Origin: Mesorhizobium sp.
Lineage (GTDB): Bacteria > Pseudomonadota > Alphaproteobacteria > Rhizobiales > Rhizobiaceae
NCBI GenBank assembly: GCA_004020545.1
Contig: SAQE01000018.1
Span: forward strand, 29,970 to 93,969
DNA length: 64,000 nt
Direction: 5' to 3'
Part shown: in pieces, positions 45,975 through 58,089 of the stretch
Position numbering within the stretch: the first letter of the stretch is position 1
How the letters are laid out: every line of letters starts with the position of its first letter
Translations under genes and position numbers: made by a program
Notes under the pieces: model-generated
Seen by the model: the letters and a program-made list of their open reading frames with translations, nothing else
What the model was told of the DNA's origin: nothing
Databases searched by the model: none

Positions 45975-47208
45975 CCGCTGCCTCTGCAGGCGGCTGGAGT
46001 CTGGGCGTGTGCTTTTTGCCTGCCGCCCACGCATCGACCATGTCCGCCCATTCCTGCAGCATATGACGACGCTGCGGCTCATATTCAGCTCTGTTGTAGA
46101 CACCTCGAGAGGACCGCCTGTCGTCGTGGGCAAGGCATTTCTCAATCCAGTCGCGATTAAATCCGATCTCGTTCAGGAGTGTTGAGCCGGTGCGCCGAAG
46201 GTCGTGCACTGTGAAAGGCGCGAGCGGAAAGTCTTGCTGCTTTGCCCGCTCGACAATCGCCGCGGTTACCCGATTGAACGTCGCGCGCGACATGGGCTCA
46301 TCGGCATCGTAGCGGGACGGCAGCACATATCGGGAGTTCGCCGCACAAGTCTTGAGCGCGATCATGATATCGAGGGATTGCTGTGACAGGTAGACGTTAT
46401 GCGGCTTCTTCCGCTTCATTCGCTCTTTTGGGATGCTCCAGACGGCGTTCTCGAAATCGACCTCGTCCCAAGTCGCCTCGAGTAGTTCACTCTTTCGGAC
46501 CATCGTGAGCAGGATGAACTTTAGGCCGACCCGAATCGTCGGCAGCGTCGGCACGTTTTCCAACTCTTTCAGCATTATCCGGATTTCTGCAGGCGACAGA
46601 GCGCGGTCTTTCGCCTCGAACGTGGCAATTGAGGCTGGTCCCACCTCGTCCGCAGGGTTGGCGATCTTCTCGCCGTGCAGAATGGCGTAGCTATAGATCT
46701 GCTTCACGACATCGCGGATATGGACGGCGGTTGCCGGCGCACCACGATCCCTCACCTTTGCGCAGAGCGCCCGCAAGTCGTCAGGTGTTATTTCGGTTAG
46801 GAGTCTTTTTTCCCAAATCGGCAAAATGTCGCGATCGAAAATAGCCTTGCGCATCGAGCGGGTGCTATCCGCCATCTTCGCTTCCTTTAACCAGCGCTTG
46901 CCTTGATCCCCGAAGCTCGCCGTGCCTGACAGGCGACGCTTCTCGCGCTGCTTTTCTTGCGCCGGCGACTTTCCGGCTGCCACCATTTTTCGCGCGGCAA
47001 GGCAGCGGTCGCGTGCCTCTGCCAGCGTGAGACCTCCGTTCCCATATCGGCCCAGCGTCACAGTCTCTCTCCGACCATTGGTCCGGTAGTCGTACCGAAA
47101 CGCAATCTGCCCAGTCGGAGACACCGCAGCGTACATACCGTCACGGTCGGCAACTTTGTACATTTTGTCTTTCGGTTTCAGCCGCTTAAGGGCAATATCT
47201 GTTAACAT
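45955..47208 (-). CDS. P4-type tyrosine recombinase/integrase
   Basis: 417 residues from the ATG at 47208 (longer frame to 47229 possible). N-terminal DUF4102 arm-binding domain (1-95), core-binding domain (about 100-190) and catalytic domain with R238 (VRKSEL), H335-DL-R338, H361 and the nucleophile Y371 (GVYNRAEYE). Complete and presumably active. The N-terminus points toward guaA, whose 3' end is 317 bases away, so guaA is the likely target. It mediates integration and excision of the island to its left. Confidence 0.95.
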   Translation of the reverse strand: MLTDIALKRLKPKDKMYKVADRDGMYAAVSPTGQIAFRYDYRTNGRRETVTLGRYGNGGLTLAEARDRCLAARKMVAAGKSPAQEKQREKRRLSGTASFGDQGKRWLKEAKMADSTRSMRKAIFDRDILPIWEKRLLTEITPDDLRALCAKVRDRGAPATAVHIRDVVKQIYSYAILHGEKIANPADEVGPASIATFEAKDRALSPAEIRIMLKELENVPTLPTIRVGLKFILLTMVRKSELLEATWDEVDFENAVWSIPKERMKRKKPHNVYLSQQSLDIMIALKTCAANSRYVLPSRYDADEPMSRATFNRVTAAIVERAKQQDFPLAPFTVHDLRRTGSTLLNEIGFNRDWIEKCLAHDDRRSSRGVYNRAEYEPQRRHMLQEWADMVDAWAAGKKHTPRLQPPAEAAVILDPI

Positions 47209-47525
47209 AATGACAGAGGATCGGATCACAACTTGGGTTTCTCGGCCGCCAATTTTACCGTCATTAATTTTACCGTCAACTGTTAGGAACGATCATTGTA
47301 TTTCAATGCTTTGATGGGCAAGAAGTGAGTGCGCTCGCAATCGGCGGGACGACGGTATTGCATGGCAGGAAAGAGAACGCTGAAACGCATGCCGTCAAAT
47401 TTACCGCCAAATGATTCCGCTTCCAGGCGATAGATGGCGATAGATGCAGTAAGGAAAACACACTTATTTCAGAGGCTTATACAACTCTGATCGATACTTA
47501 CCGAAAGCTAGCTAATGATGCACCT
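47209..47525. other. Probable attachment region between integrase and guaA
   Basis: 317 bases, more AT-rich than guaA. The guaA 3' end (from 47526 rightward) should contain the core attachment sequence; islands in guaA use its last bases. I searched by eye for a second copy of the guaA end in the left part and found none, so the other boundary is probably outside the window. A tandem repeat GGCGATAGAT (47426-47445) also lies here. Confidence 0.55.
47251..47278. repeat. Direct repeats, possible integrase arm-binding sites
   Basis: Two perfect copies of AATTTTACCGTCA at 47251-47263 and 47266-47278, 15 bases apart, with a weaker copy AAATTTACCGCCA at about 47397-47409. Location directly before the integrase gene suggests arm-type binding sites or an operator. 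Function is inferred. Confidence 0.65.
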
Positions 47526-49082
<1,557 letters not shown>

Positions 49083-49138
49083 GGCGGGCCTTTAAAGAAA
49101 GAAACGAGTCGACGCAATGGGTCGCACGGTCGCGCCGC

Positions 49139-49642
49139 TCACGTCGATTCCGATGTTTCATCGTGAACACCGGCGGCCGTTTCCGATGCGGCGGCCCGCC
49201 CGGCATCGAGCGTGCGCAAGGCGTCCATCAGCGCCGCGAACCGCTCTCGGCCGATGCGATCGATGTAGCCGCGCTCGATCTCGAGCTTAATGCGGTCGCC
49301 GTCCTGCAAGGCGTCCAGCCCCTTGCGCGTGTAGCGCACAAGCTTGCCGCGGCCGTCCCATGGGTCGGGAAGCCGCTCCAGCACGCCTTCCGCCTCCAGC
49401 CCGTCGAGCAATTGCTGAACCGCCTGCTTGGAGATGGCGGCGCGCTCGATCAGCGCCGACTGGCGCGTGCCGTTGCGGGGGATGTGTCCGAGCAGCCCGG
49501 CGCGCGCTTCGCTGAACCAGGCGTGGCCGGCAGCCCGCATGGCGGCGGCAAATTCCGCCTGCCAGGCTCGGCTCGCCTGCCATAGCCGCCAGCCGACATG
49601 ATCGGGCAGCGCATCGGTCTTTTCGTCAAGCTCCTTGACCAC
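49139..49642 (-). CDS. MarR-family transcriptional regulator
   Basis: About 167 residues from a GTG at 49642; a TTG at 49666 would put the start inside a palindrome and is less likely. Winged helix about 45-115: RNGTRQSALIERAAISKQAV, then LLDGLEAEGVLERLPDPWDG (the wing). These dimers bind palindromes and respond to small ligands or oxidation. It is divergent from a small gene at 49729 and 57 bases upstream of guaA's start; likely controls the divergent gene and itself. Confidence 0.88.
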   Translation of the reverse strand: MVKELDEKTDALPDHVGWRLWQASRAWQAEFAAAMRAAGHAWFSEARAGLLGHIPRNGTRQSALIERAAISKQAVQQLLDGLEAEGVLERLPDPWDGRGKLVRYTRKGLDALQDGDRIKLEIERGYIDRIGRERFAALMDALRTLDAGRAAASETAAGVHDETSEST

Positions 49643-49661
49643 TCGATCCGAACTCCCTATA

Positions 49662-49676
49662 GTCAAGATACTTGAC
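49662..49676. promoter_or_regulatory. Palindromic operator between MarR gene and divergent gene
   Basis: GTCAAG-ATA-CTTGAC is a perfect six-base inverted repeat with a three-base centre, extended by TAT...ATA outside. This shape fits MarR-dimer operators. It lies 20 bases from the MarR start and 53 bases from the divergent ATG. Binding by the adjacent regulator is inferred. Confidence 0.65.
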
Positions 49677-49728
49677 GATATTCACGCCGTCGAGACTCTT
49701 TCGAAACGCGAACCCGTGGACAGGGACA

Positions 49729-50046
49729 ATGACGATACTGAACAGGGACACGCTGACCATTATCATGATCGGAACCACGCATGTCATCGACATGGGCGGC
49801 AAGAAGGCCTTCATCCACTATGAAACCGACGATCGAGCGCACATGCTCCTGCCGGACGGCACACGCTTTCACGGACTTTGGACGCTGGTGGACGACGGCT
49901 ACAAGGTCGAGTGGAAAGACGGTCCCGCCGGCGCGTGGAAACTGGACCACACACCGGGAGCGATCGACTATGTCGATGCGACCGGCGCCTCCCGCGGACG
50001 CATTTCACGCATCGATTTCGGCGATCCGCAGCACCTGGCTGCTTGA
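49729..50046 (+). CDS. Small hypothetical protein divergent from marR
   Basis: 105 residues from the ATG at 49729. Beta-rich composition (FIHYETDDRAHMLLPDG, then WTLVDDGYKVEWKDGP) suggests a small beta-barrel. I recall this as a widespread rhizobial protein without assigned function. It is convergent with mtnN-like gene and likely controlled through the palindrome at 49662. Confidence 0.7.
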   Translation: MTILNRDTLTIIMIGTTHVIDMGGKKAFIHYETDDRAHMLLPDGTRFHGLWTLVDDGYKVEWKDGPAGAWKLDHTPGAIDYVDATGASRGRISRIDFGDPQHLAA

Positions 50047-50058
50047 TCCGGGCAGCAG

Positions 50059-50694
50059 TCAGCCATCCAGCAGGCCGCCGCCGATCGCCTGTTCGAGCAG
50101 CCCGATTGCTCCGGCCAGCTTCTCGTCGATGACGTGCAGATATTCGGTCCAGTCGCCGACATGCCTGAGATCGGCAGCGCCGTCGGAAATGCCGCGCAGG
50201 CCGATCAGCGGCACGCCGAACAACTGGCAGGCGCGCAGGCAGGCGAAGGTTTCCATGTCGACCATGTCGGCGTCGATCGCGTCATAGGCCGCACCGGTGA
50301 CGATCGCGCCGCCGGTCGACAGCGTGGCGGTCCTGATACCGGGAATGACGAAGGGCAGCGGCACCGTCACCGGCAGGTCGAGGAACGGAGTCGCGCCTTT
50401 CTCGAAGCCGAGCGGGGAGGCATCCATGTCGCGGTAGCTGACCGACACGGCCTGGTAGATTTCGGTCTGCTCCAGCGTGCGGCTTCCGGCGGAGCCCAGC
50501 GAGACGACGAGATCCGGCAATGCATCCGCCGCCTTCAACGCCGCAAGCTCGGCGCCCAGCCGCACGCCGGCCTCAACCGGGCCGACGCCGGTCATCAGCG
50601 GCGTGAACAGCTTTTGGAGATGCGGGCCGTATTCGGCCTCCGCCGCCATGACGACAAGAACGGATTTGTCTCCTATCCGCGCAGCGGTTGCCAT
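50059..50694 (-). CDS. mtnN: 5'-methylthioadenosine/S-adenosylhomocysteine nucleosidase
   Basis: 211 residues of the nucleoside-phosphorylase superfamily. Visible: VLVVMAAEAEYGPHL, the VGPVEAGVRLG loop, DLVVSLGSAGS (about 60-72), VDMETFACLRAC (about 150, Met-Glu pair) and GISDGA (catalytic Asp about 173). Cleaves MTA and SAH (and possibly 5'-deoxyadenosine), recycling methionine and adenine. Only four bases separate it from the thioesterase gene upstream, so they are co-transcribed. Substrate choice is inferred from family. Confidence 0.9.
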   Translation of the reverse strand: MATAARIGDKSVLVVMAAEAEYGPHLQKLFTPLMTGVGPVEAGVRLGAELAALKAADALPDLVVSLGSAGSRTLEQTEIYQAVSVSYRDMDASPLGFEKGATPFLDLPVTVPLPFVIPGIRTATLSTGGAIVTGAAYDAIDADMVDMETFACLRACQLFGVPLIGLRGISDGAADLRHVGDWTEYLHVIDEKLAGAIGLLEQAIGGGLLDG

Positions 50695-50697
50695 GGA

Positions 50698-51156
50698 TCA
50701 CCCTTCTATCCCGTCGCGGCCGACCACCGTCATCATCGTGCCGGTCATGGTGGCGATCAGCTTGGCCTCGCCATCGGCGGCGAAGGCATAGGCCTGGCCG
50801 TCGGCAACGATTATGGTGCGCCCGGGCTTGGTCACCGAACCGCGAAACAGGAAGCGCTCGCCCCTGCCCGGCGCCAAGAGGTTGACCTTGAATTCGATGG
50901 TCAGCACGCTGGAATTCTGCGGCATCAGCGAGAACGCGGCATAGCCGCAGGCCGAGTCCAATGCGGTCGAGATGACGCCGGCATGCAGGAAGCCGTGCTG
51001 TTGCGTCAGCTCGGCGGCGTAAGGCATCTCGATCTCGATAATGCCGGGCGTGACCAGCGTCAGTTCCGCGCCGATGGTGGCCATCGCTTTCTGGCGGGCA
51101 AAGGAAGTCCTGACGCGATCCTCATAGTCGGGAGCGGGTACGATCTTGGCTGCCAT
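50698..51156 (-). CDS. PaaI-like hotdog-fold thioesterase
   Basis: 152 residues. A hotdog thioesterase with the HGFLHAGVISTALDSACGYA motif (helix containing the catalytic Asp/Asn region), typical of PaaI/YbdB-like enzymes that hydrolyse acyl-CoA esters. Starts at ATG 51156; next gene (mtnN) follows after three bases. Substrate unknown. Confidence 0.9.
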   Translation of the reverse strand: MAAKIVPAPDYEDRVRTSFARQKAMATIGAELTLVTPGIIEIEMPYAAELTQQHGFLHAGVISTALDSACGYAAFSLMPQNSSVLTIEFKVNLLAPGRGERFLFRGSVTKPGRTIIVADGQAYAFAADGEAKLIATMTGTMMTVVGRDGIEG

Positions 51157-51251
51157 GGGCCTTCGCCTTCACTTTTGCTGGCGAAGCTTATTGCAGAGGC
51201 AGGCAGGACAGGCAATCTCTTATGTTGCAGCGCAGCAAAATGCCGACCGCC

Positions 51252-52541
51252 TCAGGCGGCCCTGCGCAGAGCGTGGAAATAAAATCCGTCGGTGCCGCTG
51301 AGCGCCGGCGACAGCGAGATGCCGCCGGCGTCGGCGATGCGCGCGGCGCCTTCGTGGCCGGGGAAATGGCTGTTCCAGAGCTGGCGATGATCGACCGGCG
51401 CAAAGTCGCCGTGGCGCCCGCGGAAGGCCGCGACCTGCTCGCCGTTCTCGGCATCGAACACCGAGCAGGTGATGTAGACCAGCAGTCCGCCGGGTTTCAC
51501 GAAGGCCTGCGCCGTGTCGAGGATCGCCTGCTGTTCGCCCTTGCGGGCATCAAGCTGCCTGTCCGTCAGCCGCCATTTGGCGTCGGGCCGCCGCCGCCAG
51601 GTGCCGCTGCCGGTGCAGGGCGCGTCGATCAGCACGATATCCATATGACTGGCCAGCGGCGTGAGTTCCGCGGGTTTGCTGACGATTTGGATGTTGCGGC
51701 TGTGCGCGCGGCGGATGCGCTCGAAGATCGGCGCCAGCCGCACCTTCTCCGCATCATGGGCGAACAGCTGGCCGCGATTGTCCATCTCGGCCGAGAGCGC
51801 CAGCGTCTTGCCGCCAGCGCCGGCGCAATAGTCGAGCACCTGCATGCCGGGCGCGGCACCGGCAAGTGCCGCGGCAAGCTGCGAGCCCTCGTCCTGCACT
51901 TCGAACCAGCCTTTCTGGAAGGCGGGCTCGGCCTGCACGTTCGGATGCCTGCCGTCGCCGTCGATCGGCGGGATGCGGATGCCGTGCGGCGCGATCGCCG
52001 CGGGCGCCGCACCCGTGCCCTGGAGTTCGGCCAGCACCTTGCCGCGGTCGGCCTGCAAGGCATTGACCCTGAGATCCAGCGGCGGGCGCATCGCGAGAGC
52101 CGCCCCTTCCCCGACCCAGGCATCGCCATAGGCCTGCTCCAGCAGCGGCGCGCACCAATCCGGAACGTCGGCCCGCACGGCATCCGGCGCATCGGCGAGC
52201 CTGCCCGAGGCTGCCGCTTTCAGCTCGGCGGCGTTGAGCAGCGGCGGCGCGAACTTGTCGCCGTCGAGCGCGTCGTTCAGCGACTGCGCCGTCTGGCCCC
52301 ATTCGAGCAGCAGCGCGCCGAAGCCGATGGCGCGCGGCGTGTCCTCACCGAAGAGCCAGCCGGCCGAGCGCTTGCGGCGCAGCGCGTCGTAGACGATGTT
52401 GCCGATCGCCGCTCTGTCGCCGCCGCCGGCGAAGCGGTGCGACAGGCCCCAGTCGCGCAAGGCATCGGCCACCGGGCGGTGTCGCCGGCCGATGTCTTCC
52501 AGAACTTCGATGGCCGCCGCCAGCCTTCCGCCCAGTCTCAT
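51252..52541 (-). CDS. RsmB/NOP-family 23S/16S rRNA m5C methyltransferase
   Basis: 429 residues from the ATG at 52541; the open frame runs to 52724 but the family N-terminus starts near MRLGGRLAAAIEVLE. SAM-binding region ends in CAGAGGKTLALSAEM; motif IV PCTGSGTWRRRPDAKW and motif VI TCSVFDAENGEQV give the two cysteines used in m5C transfer. It methylates cytosine in ribosomal RNA. It is not an rsmB with the NusB-like domain of E. coli, so I leave out a gene symbol. Confidence 0.93.
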   Translation of the reverse strand: MRLGGRLAAAIEVLEDIGRRHRPVADALRDWGLSHRFAGGGDRAAIGNIVYDALRRKRSAGWLFGEDTPRAIGFGALLLEWGQTAQSLNDALDGDKFAPPLLNAAELKAAASGRLADAPDAVRADVPDWCAPLLEQAYGDAWVGEGAALAMRPPLDLRVNALQADRGKVLAELQGTGAAPAAIAPHGIRIPPIDGDGRHPNVQAEPAFQKGWFEVQDEGSQLAAALAGAAPGMQVLDYCAGAGGKTLALSAEMDNRGQLFAHDAEKVRLAPIFERIRRAHSRNIQIVSKPAELTPLASHMDIVLIDAPCTGSGTWRRRPDAKWRLTDRQLDARKGEQQAILDTAQAFVKPGGLLVYITCSVFDAENGEQVAAFRGRHGDFAPVDHRQLWNSHFPGHEGAARIADAGGISLSPALSGTDGFYFHALRRAA

Positions 52542-52874
52542 TCCTGCTTCCGTCAACCGTTGCTTTCGGCCTTGCTCATAGAGCTTTTCCTGCCCGGATT
52601 GAAACAGTTCTGTTGCGATGAGGCCAAAACGATCTGCGCAATGCCATCCTGAGAGCGAAAAAACGGAACGCTTTTCGAAGCAGTCGACCGCCGGCAAAAA
52701 CCAAGAACAAATCGATCGAAACATGAAATGTCTCTAATGTTTTAACTGGCGGGTGCAAGCAATCCTGCTGGCTTAACCACTAAGCTTTCCAAGTTTTGCC
52801 GGCAGGAATAGTCTTTCGCCTGTGATTCGCGGCGCGGGAAACGCGGTTTGACGGATCCCAATGAGGAGAGGGCA
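52542..52874. other. Intergenic region, rRNA methyltransferase to aquaporin
   Basis: 333 bases. It includes a 61-codon open extension of the methyltransferase frame, which I do not consider coding. The promoter of the aquaporin gene must be here; TTGGCA/TATAAT-like boxes were not clear. Confidence 0.4.
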
Positions 52875-53552
52875 ATGAAGACTTATCTGGCAGAAGTTCT
52901 AGGCACGTTCTTGTTGGTGTTCATCGGCACGGCCTCCGTGGTCACGGGCGGCTTCGGCGGCGCGCTGCCGCTCGGCCAGGAGGGCATCGGCCTGGCGTTC
53001 GGCATCGGCCTGATCGCGGCGGCTTACGCGATCGGCCCGATCTCGGGCGCGCATCTCAACCCGGCGGTGACGCTCGGCGTGTTCCTTGCGGGACGGATGC
53101 CAGCCAAGGATGTCGTCCCTTACTGGATCGCGCAGATCATCGGCGCCATCATCGCGTCGCTGGCGCTGTGGATTATCGTCACCGGCCAGGCCGGCGGCCA
53201 CACCGGCGGTTTCGGCGCCAATGGCTGGGACGAGGCAAAATGGGGCATGAGCTCGGCCTTCCTGTGGGAGCTGATCGGCACCTTCACCTTCGTCACGGTG
53301 ATCCTCGGCGTCACCAACGCCAAACACACGACGGCCTTTGCGGGCCTGGTCATCGGCCTGACGCTGGCAGGAATTCACTTCGCCATGATCCCGGTGACCG
53401 GCACCTCGGTGAACCCTGCCCGCTCGATCGGCCCGGCGCTGTTTTCGGGCGGAGCCGCGCTCAGTCAGCTCTGGCTGTTCATCGTCGCGCCGCTCATCGG
53501 CGGGGCGATCGCCGGCGTCGTAGCCAAGGCCGGCATCTTCGAAAAGGACTGA
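52875..53552 (+). CDS. aqpZ: Aquaporin Z-type water channel
   Basis: 225 residues from the ATG at 52875 (Shine-Dalgarno GGAGAGGG). Six membrane helices and both NPA half-helices are visible: HLNPAVTLG (about 60) and SVNPARSIGP (about 180). The selectivity filter fits AqpZ (the second NPA is followed by Arg). It conducts water across the inner membrane. It ends at a bidirectional terminator facing katG. Confidence 0.95.
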   Translation: MKTYLAEVLGTFLLVFIGTASVVTGGFGGALPLGQEGIGLAFGIGLIAAAYAIGPISGAHLNPAVTLGVFLAGRMPAKDVVPYWIAQIIGAIIASLALWIIVTGQAGGHTGGFGANGWDEAKWGMSSAFLWELIGTFTFVTVILGVTNAKHTTAFAGLVIGLTLAGIHFAMIPVTGTSVNPARSIGPALFSGGAALSQLWLFIVAPLIGGAIAGVVAKAGIFEKD

Positions 53553-53572
53553 TATCTGCTCTTGGACGGGTG

Positions 53573-53604
53573 AAAAAGGCGCGGGTCCAGGCCCGCGCCT
53601 TTTT
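53573..53604. terminator. Bidirectional terminator between aqpZ and katG
   Basis: AAAAAGGCGCGGG and CCCGCGCCTTTTT (53573-53585 and 53592-53604) form a perfect 13-base inverted repeat with a six-base loop, with A- and T-runs at the ends. The convergent neighbours make it a shared rho-independent terminator. Confidence 0.95.
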
Positions 53605-53630
53605 GTCGAGGTTGATATCTTGGTATCGGA

Positions 53631-55966
<2,336 letters not shown>

Positions 55967-56875
55967 ATGATCGGTCTCACCGTCAGGCAGATGCTTTATT
56001 TCGACGCGCTGGCGCAGACGCTGCATTTCGGCCGCGCCGCCAAGCTTGCCGGCGTCAGCCAGCCGGCGCTCTCCGCCCAGATCGCCGAGATGGAAGAGCG
56101 GCTGAGCTGCCCTCTGTTCGAACGCGGCGGCAAGACGGTGCAGATGACCGACGAGGCGCTCGTCCTGCAGCCGCGCATCGAGCGCATCCTTGCCGACATA
56201 CGTGACGTAGAGACGACTGCCCGGCGCGGCCGTCCCGCCATGGAAGGGCGCTTCCGACTGGGCATCATCCCGACGGTGGCGCCCTATCTCCTGCCGCGGG
56301 CCCTGCCTGAATTGAAGCGGCACTTCCCGGCGCTGCAGCTCGAACTGCGCGAGGCGGTGACTGCATCGCTGGTCGAGGACAGTGCCTCGGGCCGACTCGA
56401 CGCTTTCATCGCCGCGCTGCCGCTCGACCACCCGGGCCTGGTCACCGAAGAGCTTTTCCCCGACCGCTTCTTCCTTGCCGTGCCGGCGGGCGATCCAGCC
56501 TTCGCCTCGCCGCCGGTGCCGCCGGAAAGCCCGGCGCTGGAGCGGCTGATGCTGCTCGAAGAAGGGCACTGCCTGCGCGACCAGGCATTGGCCGTCTGCG
56601 GCAATGTGCGGCCGGTGGCGATGGCAAGTTACGGCGCGACCAGCCTGACGACGCTTCTGCAGATGGTGGCGCATGGGCTGGGCGTGACGCTGGTCCCGGA
56701 AATGGCGGCAAGTGCCGCCGGCGTCATGCCGGACTTGAGGATCGTGCCGTTCCAGGAGCCGATGCCGCAGCGCATGATCTGCATGGCCTGGCGGCGCAAC
56801 AAGGTGCGCCAGGACGAATGCTTGGAGCTGGCGAAGATCATACGGGGGTTGGATGCAGCGGTGCTGGCGAGCTGA
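55967..56875 (+). CDS. oxyR: LysR-family hydrogen peroxide regulator OxyR
   Basis: 302 residues: N-terminal winged helix (TVRQMLYFDALAQ, GVSQPALSAQIAEMEERL) and a periplasmic-binding-like regulatory domain with the redox cysteines C202 (EGHCLRDQ) and C211 (AVCGN), spaced as in OxyR. On oxidation these form a disulfide and activate antioxidant genes. Divergent from katG, its main target. Confidence 0.96.
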   Translation: MIGLTVRQMLYFDALAQTLHFGRAAKLAGVSQPALSAQIAEMEERLSCPLFERGGKTVQMTDEALVLQPRIERILADIRDVETTARRGRPAMEGRFRLGIIPTVAPYLLPRALPELKRHFPALQLELREAVTASLVEDSASGRLDAFIAALPLDHPGLVTEELFPDRFFLAVPAGDPAFASPPVPPESPALERLMLLEEGHCLRDQALAVCGNVRPVAMASYGATSLTTLLQMVAHGLGVTLVPEMAASAAGVMPDLRIVPFQEPMPQRMICMAWRRNKVRQDECLELAKIIRGLDAAVLAS

Positions 56876-56922
56876 CGCCGGCGTCGCCAGCTTGTTCTTA
56901 TTCGCATCCGATTGGCCAGCTC

Positions 56923-58026
56923 TCACGGTACGAATATCAGAAATACATATGTAAAAAACACAACAATATGAACCATGCCGGTCAGGAACGTGGTTCTCTC
57001 GTTACTAAAGCTGACGTTGCATATGAGGAGCGCCAGGACCAAAAGGACCGCGTCAGCCGCCGGGAGCCCCAAGGTCAAGCCTCTGCCCGTCAGCAGGCTG
57101 GCGGCGGCGACCGCCGGTATGGTCAAACCGATCGTAGCGCAAGCCGAACCCATCGCAACGTTCAAGCCGCGCTGCAGCTCATTGTTGAGTGAGGCGCGAA
57201 CCGCCGAAATGGCCTCCGGCATCAAAACCAGCCCCGCGATCAACGCTCCCACGATGCTGTCCGCCTGGGTCACCTGGTAGGCAACGAGCGTGTCCTCGAC
57301 ACTTGCGGCGACCTGCTCGGCGAGCATGACAATTCCGATCAGCCCGCTCAACAGCAGGAGAATGCCGACGGAAACGCTTTCGTGAGGGGCGGTTCGCGTC
57401 GAAAGGTCGTGCGCCTGTTCCTGGACGAAGTCGTCCCGGTGCCGGACCGTCTGGGCGAACACGAAACTTGCATAGAGCATCACCGAAAGGACGCTTACAA
57501 AACCAAGCTGAGCTGCCGAAAACGCACCGGGATCCGTCGTTTGAGTGTAGGTTGGCAGAACAAGCGTCATGACGGTCAGAGCGACCAGAACCGCCAGATA
57601 CGCGCTGGTCCCTTGGCGAACGATTGCCTGTTTGCGATGACGCCAGCCGCCAAGCGTGAGACACGTGCCGACAACGCCGGTGGAGGTAATCATCACCGTC
57701 GAGAAAACGGACTCACGTGCCAGCGTCGGATTGTTCGCTCCATGCAGCATTATGGAAACGATGATCGACACTTCGATTGCCGTCACGGCAAAGGTCAGCA
57801 CCAGTGTTCCGTACGGCTCCCCCACGCGCCGGGCCACTGCCTCGGCGTGGTCGAGCACCACGAAAATGGTGGTGAACATGATCGCGCTCGAAAGCGCCCC
57901 AACAAGAATCCTGACGTTCAGCGAACCTTCGTCCACCGAGAGACCGCTGGCTCTGACCACGACAGCCATTACCAGGGCGGCCAATGGCATCGCGTAGGAA
58001 GTCGCCGACCGTGCGGAACCAGTCAT
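56923..58026 (-). CDS. Cation:proton exchanger (ChaA/CaCA superfamily, y4hA-like)
   Basis: 367 residues with about ten to eleven membrane helices. CaCA alpha-repeats are visible: FAVTAIEVSIIVSIMLHG (about 75-95) and GLVLMPEAISAVRASLNNEL (about 260-285), whose acidic residues bind the cation. Relatives exchange Na+, K+ or Ca2+ for protons, and 'ionic transporter y4hA' of Rhizobium is the closest name I recall. Single gene, own promoter; its 5' side adjoins the acyl-CoA synthetase gene in tandem (63 bases). Confidence 0.9.
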   Translation of the reverse strand: MTGSARSATSYAMPLAALVMAVVVRASGLSVDEGSLNVRILVGALSSAIMFTTIFVVLDHAEAVARRVGEPYGTLVLTFAVTAIEVSIIVSIMLHGANNPTLARESVFSTVMITSTGVVGTCLTLGGWRHRKQAIVRQGTSAYLAVLVALTVMTLVLPTYTQTTDPGAFSAAQLGFVSVLSVMLYASFVFAQTVRHRDDFVQEQAHDLSTRTAPHESVSVGILLLLSGLIGIVMLAEQVAASVEDTLVAYQVTQADSIVGALIAGLVLMPEAISAVRASLNNELQRGLNVAMGSACATIGLTIPAVAAASLLTGRGLTLGLPAADAVLLVLALLICNVSFSNERTTFLTGMVHIVVFFTYVFLIFVP

Positions 58027-58089
58027 TCAAGCCCCCCAAACGCCGCGCGTTTCTGCGAACTTAGCGGAAAAGCGTGTGGGGAGCACCTC

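Noticed and set aside
52542-52724. N-terminal extension of the rRNA methyltransferase
   Set aside because: The first 61 codons lack similarity to the family and the ATG at 52541 matches the usual start.
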